Shown here one piece after another: positions 60,601 to 64,000 of a stretch of DNA of 64,000 nucleotides (position 1 is its first letter; each line of letters starts with the position of its first letter). Position numbers and translations under genes: made by a program. Source of the stretch: Kribbella voronezhensis (GTDB taxonomy: Bacteria; Actinomycetota; Actinomycetes; Propionibacteriales; Kribbellaceae); assembly GCF_004365175.1 (NCBI RefSeq), contig NZ_SOCE01000001.1:1351154-1415153 (forward strand). Reading direction: 5' to 3'. The notes under the pieces are model-generated. The model made no database searches, was not told the origin of the DNA, and saw only the letters and a list, made by a program, of their open reading frames with translations.

Positions 60601-63600
60601 GCACGGTCTCGTCCACAGTCGTGACGGCCGCGAGCTTGGCCACGGTCTGGTGCCGGAACACGTCCCGCGGCGTGAAGATCAGCCCGGCCTTGCGCGCCCG
60701 GCTCACCAGCTGGATCGACATGATGCTGTCGCCACCCAGCTCGAAAAACCCGTCGTCCTGCCCGACCAGCTCGACGCCCAGCACCTCGGCGTACAGCTCG
60801 GCCAGGGTCTGCTCGATCGAACTGCTCAGCGCCGAGCGCGAAACCACCGCGGGAGCGGCAGGTGCGGGTAGCCCGGCGCGATCCAGCTTGCCATTGGGTG
60901 TCAGAGGCAACGAGTCGAGCGAGACGATGCTGCTCGGCACCATGAACTCGGGCAGCGATTCGGCCAGGTAGGCCCGCAGGTCAACTGTTTCGGTCGCGAC
61001 GACGTAGCCGACCAGCCGCTTGTCGCGGACGATCACCACGGCGTGCTGCACGGAAGGGTGTGCGGACAGCGTGGTCTGGATCTCGCCGAGTTCCACCCGC
61101 GCCCCGTTCAGCTTCACCTGGTCGTCGACGCGACCGAGGATCTCCAGCCGGCCGTCCGTGGTCCAGCGCACCTGGTCGCCGGTCCGGTACAGCCGCCCGT
61201 CGGGGCCGAAGGGATCCGGGATGAACCGCTCCGCCGTCAACTCCGGTCGCCGCAGGTATCCGCGGGCCACACCAGCGCCCCCGATGAACAGTTCGCCAGG
61301 CGTCCCGGTCGGGACGACAGCCAGGTCTTCGTCAAGCACATAGAGCCGCACGTTGTCGTGCAGTCCCACCTGACCGGACACGGCAGCGATCGGCACGCGG
61401 TGCAGCCCTTCGAGGCTCTGCGGGGTGACGCGCCAGGCCGTCGAGTCGATCGCGGTCTCGGTCGGTCCGTACTGGTTGTAGAACTCCGCCCAGGGAAGGC
61501 GTTCCAGCACCTGCCGAGCCAGCGACACCGGAAGCTCCTCGCCACCGGACAGCAGGACCCGCAGCGATCGGCACTCCTCCAGACCGCCGTCAGCGAGCAT
61601 CACCGCGAGCATCGACGGAACGAAGTACACCTGGGTGACCTGCTGCTCCTTGATGGTCTCCCGCAGGTACGCCGTGTCGAGGTGCCCACCGGGTTTGGCG
61701 ATCACCAGCCGGGCGCCCTGACTCAGCGGACCGAAGATCTCCCCCACCGAGACGTCGAAGCCGGTCGGAATCTTGACCAGGACAGAGTCCTCGGGCGTGT
61801 AGCGGAAGTATGCGCGCTGCGTCCAGTGGAACCGGTTGACCGCACCGCGATGGGTCGCCAGCACTCCCTTCGGGCGGCCGGTCGAGCCGGAGGTGTAGAT
61901 CAGGTAGGCGACGTCGTCCGGCCCGGCAACAGCCGGCAGATCCACGGCCGACGTATCCGCCCAGTCATCGGAATCGATCAGTACTACGTGCGCGTCGGTG
62001 GCCGGCAGATCGCTCACGAGATCCGACCGGCTGATCACCAAGGACGCCTCGGCATCCTCCACCAGATAGGCCAACCGGCTCGCCGGATAGTCCGGGTCGA
62101 GCGGCAGATATACGCCGCCCGCCTTCAGGACCGCCAACGCGCCGACGACCAGCCCGGCGGACCGATCGACGTGGACGCCGACCACCACGTCCGGCCCGAC
62201 CTCCAACGAGCGCAGGTGATGCGCGAGCTTGTTCGCCTCGGCATTCAGCTCGGCGTAGGTCAGCGAGGCGCCGTGATCGTGGACCGCAACAGCTGACGGA
62301 GTACGGGCGACCTGGCGTTCCACCAGCTCGGAAATTGTCGACCAATCGATCTCCCGGTCCGTCTCGTTGCGTCCGGCAATCAACAGCTCACGCTCGTCGG
62401 CGCCGATCACCTCGAGTGCACCGATCCGCTGGTCCGGCGCCTCCGCGACCTGCCGGAGCACCTGGCCGAAGCGCTCCACCAACTGCGAGGCAGTCCCACG
62501 GTCGAACAGATCCAGCGCGAACTCCAGGTGACCGGACAACCCGTCCACGCCTTCGCGCAGAGCGAGCTGCAGGTCGAACTGGGCGATGCCCGAGTCCACC
62601 GGAGCATGCGAGACCGTCAATCCGGGCAGCTCGACAGCCGCCGGATCGTCGCTCTGGTACGGCATCATCACCTGGAACAGCGGGTGCCGCGCGGTCGACC
62701 GGACCGGGTTGACGATGTCGACCAGGCGGTCGAACGGCAGGTCCTGGTGCGCGTACGCCGACAGGTTGGTCTCCCGCACCCGGGCCAGCAGTTCCTCGAA
62801 AGTCGGGTCGCCGGAGGTGTCGGTTCGTAGTACGAGCGGGTTGACGAACATGCCGACCAGGTCGTCGAGCGACTCGTCGGTGCGGCCCGCGTTCGGCGTA
62901 CCGATCGGCACGTCGGTGCCGGCGCCGAGTCGCGTGAGCAAGGTCGCGAAGGCGGCCTGCAGCAGCATGAACAGGCTGACATGGTTGGCCTGCGCCAGCG
63001 CCGACAACTCGGCGTACAGGTCGGGAGCAACAGCAACCGGTACGACGTCGCCGCGGTTGCTCGCGACGGCCGGGCGCGGGCGGTCTGTGGGCAGTTCCAA
63101 CTGGTCGGGCAGACCAGCGAGCTGATCGGTCCAGTAGTCGATCTGCTGGCGGGCACGGCTGTCCGGGTCGTTCTCGTCTCCGAGCAGTTCCCGCTGCCAC
63201 TGGGCGTAGTCGGCGTACTGCACCGGCAGTGGGGTCCAGGCCGGTGCATCACCGGAGATCCGCGCCGCGTACGCCGTGGCGATGTCGCGAGCCATCGGCG
63301 TCGTCGACCAGCCGTCACACGCAATGTGGTGCAGCGTGATCAACAGGACATGACGGTCGGCCCCCAGGGCGAACAAAGTCGTCCGCAGCGGGGTCTCGAC
63401 GCTCAGGTCGAAGGCGTAACCCGCACCCTCATCAAGGCGCGCAGCCAGCTCGTCCTTGCCAATGCTTGCTATTGGCAACTGGATGGCTGCCGCGTCCAGC
63501 ACGACCTGATACGGAGTTCCGTTGTCGTCGGCAAACATCGTTCGCAGCGTCTCGTGCCGCTCCACCACGTCGCCCAGCGCAGCCTGCAGCGCCTCGATGT

Positions 63601-64000
63601 CGAGAGTGCCGTCGAGCGTGACCGCGAAAGCGTTGTTGTACGTCGCCGACGGACCCTCGAAGCGGTTCATGAACCACAGCCGCCGCTGCGCGAACGACAG
63701 CGGCACCTGCTCCTCGCGTTCGCTCACGCGGATCGGCGGCCGGGCAGCGGTCACCCCGTCGAGCTGCGTGGACAGACCGGCGACGGTCGGGTGCTCGAAC
63801 AGCGCGCGCACCGACAGCTCCGCGCCGAGCGTGGCCCGGATCCGGCTCATCAGCCGGGTCGCCATCAGTGAGTTGCCGCCGAGCTCGAAGAAGCTGTCGT
63901 CGATACCGACCCGGACCAGCCCGAGCAACTCGGCGTACAGGCCGCAGAGGATCTCCTGCTCGGGTGTGCGCGGGCCACGGGACGTGGTCAGCGATGAGAA
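57668..64000 (-). CDS. Nonribosomal peptide synthetase, 5' part outside window
   Basis: The frame is open to base 64000, so the gene begins beyond the window. Domain order with rough nucleotide spans: PCP (63980-63780, LGGNSL), C (63714-62390, HHIACDG), A (62380-60850, YTSGSTGRPKG, FDVSVGEIFG, YGPTETAID), two near-identical PCPs (60820-60610 and 60600-60370, LGGDSI twice), E (60310-59050, HHLSVDGVSWRIL, TVGWFT, NYLGR), C (59010-57690, HHLVLDGWS). It ends right after this C domain, without A, PCP or thioesterase. The nine specificity residues read by hand are D-V-G-Y-L-S-Q-I-D. The E domain implies a D-amino acid. Confidence 0.92.
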   Translation of the reverse strand, partial: FSSLTTSRGPRTPEQEILCGLYAELLGLVRVGIDDSFFELGGNSLMATRLMSRIRATLGAELSVRALFEHPTVAGLSTQLDGVTAARPPIRVSEREEQVPLSFAQRRLWFMNRFEGPSATYNNAFAVTLDGTLDIEALQAALGDVVERHETLRTMFADDNGTPYQVVLDAAAIQLPIASIGKDELAARLDEGAGYAFDLSVETPLRTTLFALGADRHVLLITLHHIACDGWSTTPMARDIATAYAARISGDAPAWTPLPVQYADYAQWQRELLGDENDPDSRARQQIDYWTDQLAGLPDQLELPTDRPRPAVASNRGDVVPVAVAPDLYAELSALAQANHVSLFMLLQAAFATLLTRLGAGTDVPIGTPNAGRTDESLDDLVGMFVNPLVLRTDTSGDPTFEELLARVRETNLSAYAHQDLPFDRLVDIVNPVRSTARHPLFQVMMPYQSDDPAAVELPGLTVSHAPVDSGIAQFDLQLALREGVDGLSGHLEFALDLFDRGTASQLVERFGQVLRQVAEAPDQRIGALEVIGADERELLIAGRNETDREIDWSTISELVERQVARTPSAVAVHDHGASLTYAELNAEANKLAHHLRSLEVGPDVVVGVHVDRSAGLVVGALAVLKAGGVYLPLDPDYPASRLAYLVEDAEASLVISRSDLVSDLPATDAHVVLIDSDDWADTSAVDLPAVAGPDDVAYLIYTSGSTGRPKGVLATHRGAVNRFHWTQRAYFRYTPEDSVLVKIPTGFDVSVGEIFGPLSQGARLVIAKPGGHLDTAYLRETIKEQQVTQVYFVPSMLAVMLADGGLEECRSLRVLLSGGEELPVSLARQVLERLPWAEFYNQYGPTETAIDSTAWRVTPQSLEGLHRVPIAAVSGQVGLHDNVRLYVLDEDLAVVPTGTPGELFIGGAGVARGYLRRPELTAERFIPDPFGPDGRLYRTGDQVRWTTDGRLEILGRVDDQVKLNGARVELGEIQTTLSAHPSVQHAVVIVRDKRLVGYVVATETVDLRAYLAESLPEFMVPSSIVSLDSLPLTPNGKLDRAGLPAPAAPAVVSRSALSSSIEQTLAELYAEVLGVELVGQDDGFFELGGDSIMSIQLVSRARKAGLIFTPRDVFRHQTVAKLAAVTTVDETVQQKPAETLLRGLFAEMLGISEVGLDDGFFELGGDSIMSIQLVSRARKAGLSFTPRDVFRHQTVAKLAAAASLDAAVAGAAALGGASGLAGAGTGGGGGEVGPVRLTPLQAALAATGDAWSGFHQSVLVQVPAELGRDRLTGALQKVVDHHDALRFVVRKDGASWQLEQRAVGSVDAAACVTRVDIAGLSAEELEVVQVDAAEAARDRLAPYDGTMLQVVWFDAGPSESGRLLVMIHHLSVDGVSWRILLPDLLSAWNDEALDPVGTSFAAWSKQLPAATVLSSTDEPLLGSRPLEPSDVVANAGRLELVLPAAATEPLITRVAQAVHGGINDVLLAGLALAVKRWRGQDSVLIDLEGHGRDAVLGADVSRTVGWFTEIRPVRLTAVDDDPGATLKAVKEQLRTATASGRAQMIVNYLGRVEAPAAKDWSLASGGAGVIPGADPRMPLSHAIELNAMVLDGPDGPELKADWTWADGVLTSAEIAQLARLWWDALAELVRAEASGHTPSDFPLVSIDQERLSLLEAKHPDLVSLLPVTSLQEGFLYYSLLEGEGIDLYTGRIWMDLEGPLDVPGLRRSADGLLARHETLRTSFTHDALGNPLQVVHSQLDMPWTEVDLSELDELSQEAEVLRLLEAEQLTKFDPERPPLLRFVVIKLGPALHRLVLTNHHLVLDGWSIPVLLRELFAAYAEGGEATGLPRVAPYQDYLEWLAEQDLETDRTAWNAALEGLTEPTLIAPGITEGQAVLPERVTEHLSPALGEAVAALARRTGVTVNTVIQSAWGLLLSRLTGRDDVVFGTTVSGRPPEISGIEQMVGLFVNTIPVRVRLRPEDGVEDFLGRLQDEQTALSDHHQLGTSEILAGAGLGPLFDSTVVFFNYPIDAGVMNLAVNGVRLVHIDARDDTHFALRLSVFPGADGFQLNLDSRPDAFTRAETEDHLRRYIELLQEMTSSDVSSIAELGAVSQAEQDRLLVEWGGYGD
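60403..60529 (-). repeat. Direct repeat in NRPS, copy 1 (PCP)
   Basis: This 127-bp stretch matches 60631-60757 with three differences by eye and covers the serine site of the second of two tandem carrier domains. The near-identity points to recent duplication or gene conversion. Confidence 0.9.
60631..60757 (-). repeat. Direct repeat in NRPS, copy 2 (PCP)
   Basis: Second copy of the repeat at 60403-60529, 228 bp away, in the first of the two tandem carrier domains that follow the adenylation domain. Confidence 0.9.

Overview
The window is very GC-rich, densely packed actinobacterial chromosome. Frequent GTG starts, STAND/SARP regulators, zinc-ribbon membrane proteins, a chitin-active LPMO and an NRPS fit a soil actinomycete. 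Composition and gene families suggest Propionibacteriales, perhaps Kribbella; that assignment is inference. No tRNA, rRNA, CRISPR array, integrase or intact insertion sequence was seen.

Layout. 1-2.7 kb: 3' part of a PepN-type aminopeptidase and an unknown gene. 3-11.4 kb: left flank of a contractile injection locus, with a TM protein carrying a SPOR-like end, an Hsp70-TM-propeller fusion, a lysozyme/calcium-repeat/NlpC protein and a MalT-like STAND-SARP regulator. 11.4-30.9 kb: an extracellular-type contractile injection system (eCIS), all on the minus strand. In transcription order it encodes: DUF4255 cap, AAA+ ATPase, a 1335-aa tape-measure or cargo protein, DUF4157 protein, sheath, tube, tail-assembly-like protein, DUF6760, an 866-aa repeat protein, second tube, LysM baseplate protein, VgrG-like spike, PAAR tip, gp25, gp6/J-like and tail-protein-I-like baseplate proteins. 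Most baseplate genes are coupled by overlapping or nearly touching stop and start codons. No tail fibre and no phage head or integration genes were found. 31-38.4 kb: right flank, with an FN3/SPOR-like membrane protein, a zinc-ribbon membrane protein, two overlapping dynamin-like GTPases (the first with the same kind of zinc ribbon) and an atypical LuxR regulator.

38.4-44.8 kb: GNAT acetyltransferase, DUF5130 pair, a small secreted protein whose ribosome binding site lies inside a perfect 15-bp hairpin, an AA10 LPMO, a 55-aa exported peptide ending CIGCWG directly before an AfsR/SARP regulator, and an amidase. 45.1-53.7 kb: two divergent pairs of alpha/beta-hydrolase and membrane protein, plus a third related membrane protein in a run with a histidine kinase, a decayed methyltransferase, a small membrane protein and a response regulator. 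53.8-56.4 kb: MocR regulator divergent from a cysteine-dioxygenase-like gene and a RibD/DHFR-like gene. 56.6-64 kb: NRPS operon, open at the right edge, with module order PCP-C-A-PCP-PCP-E-C and a clavaminate-synthase-like hydroxylase downstream.

How it may work together (inference): the eCIS genes would build a contractile particle, while the flanking membrane, chaperone-like and GTPase proteins could control its placement, membrane contact or the cell's response. The lack of a recognisable fibre would fit cytoplasmic or membrane-directed particles such as those reported in Streptomyces. The peptide-SARP pair and the repeated hydrolase/membrane-protein/two-component region are the least familiar systems here.
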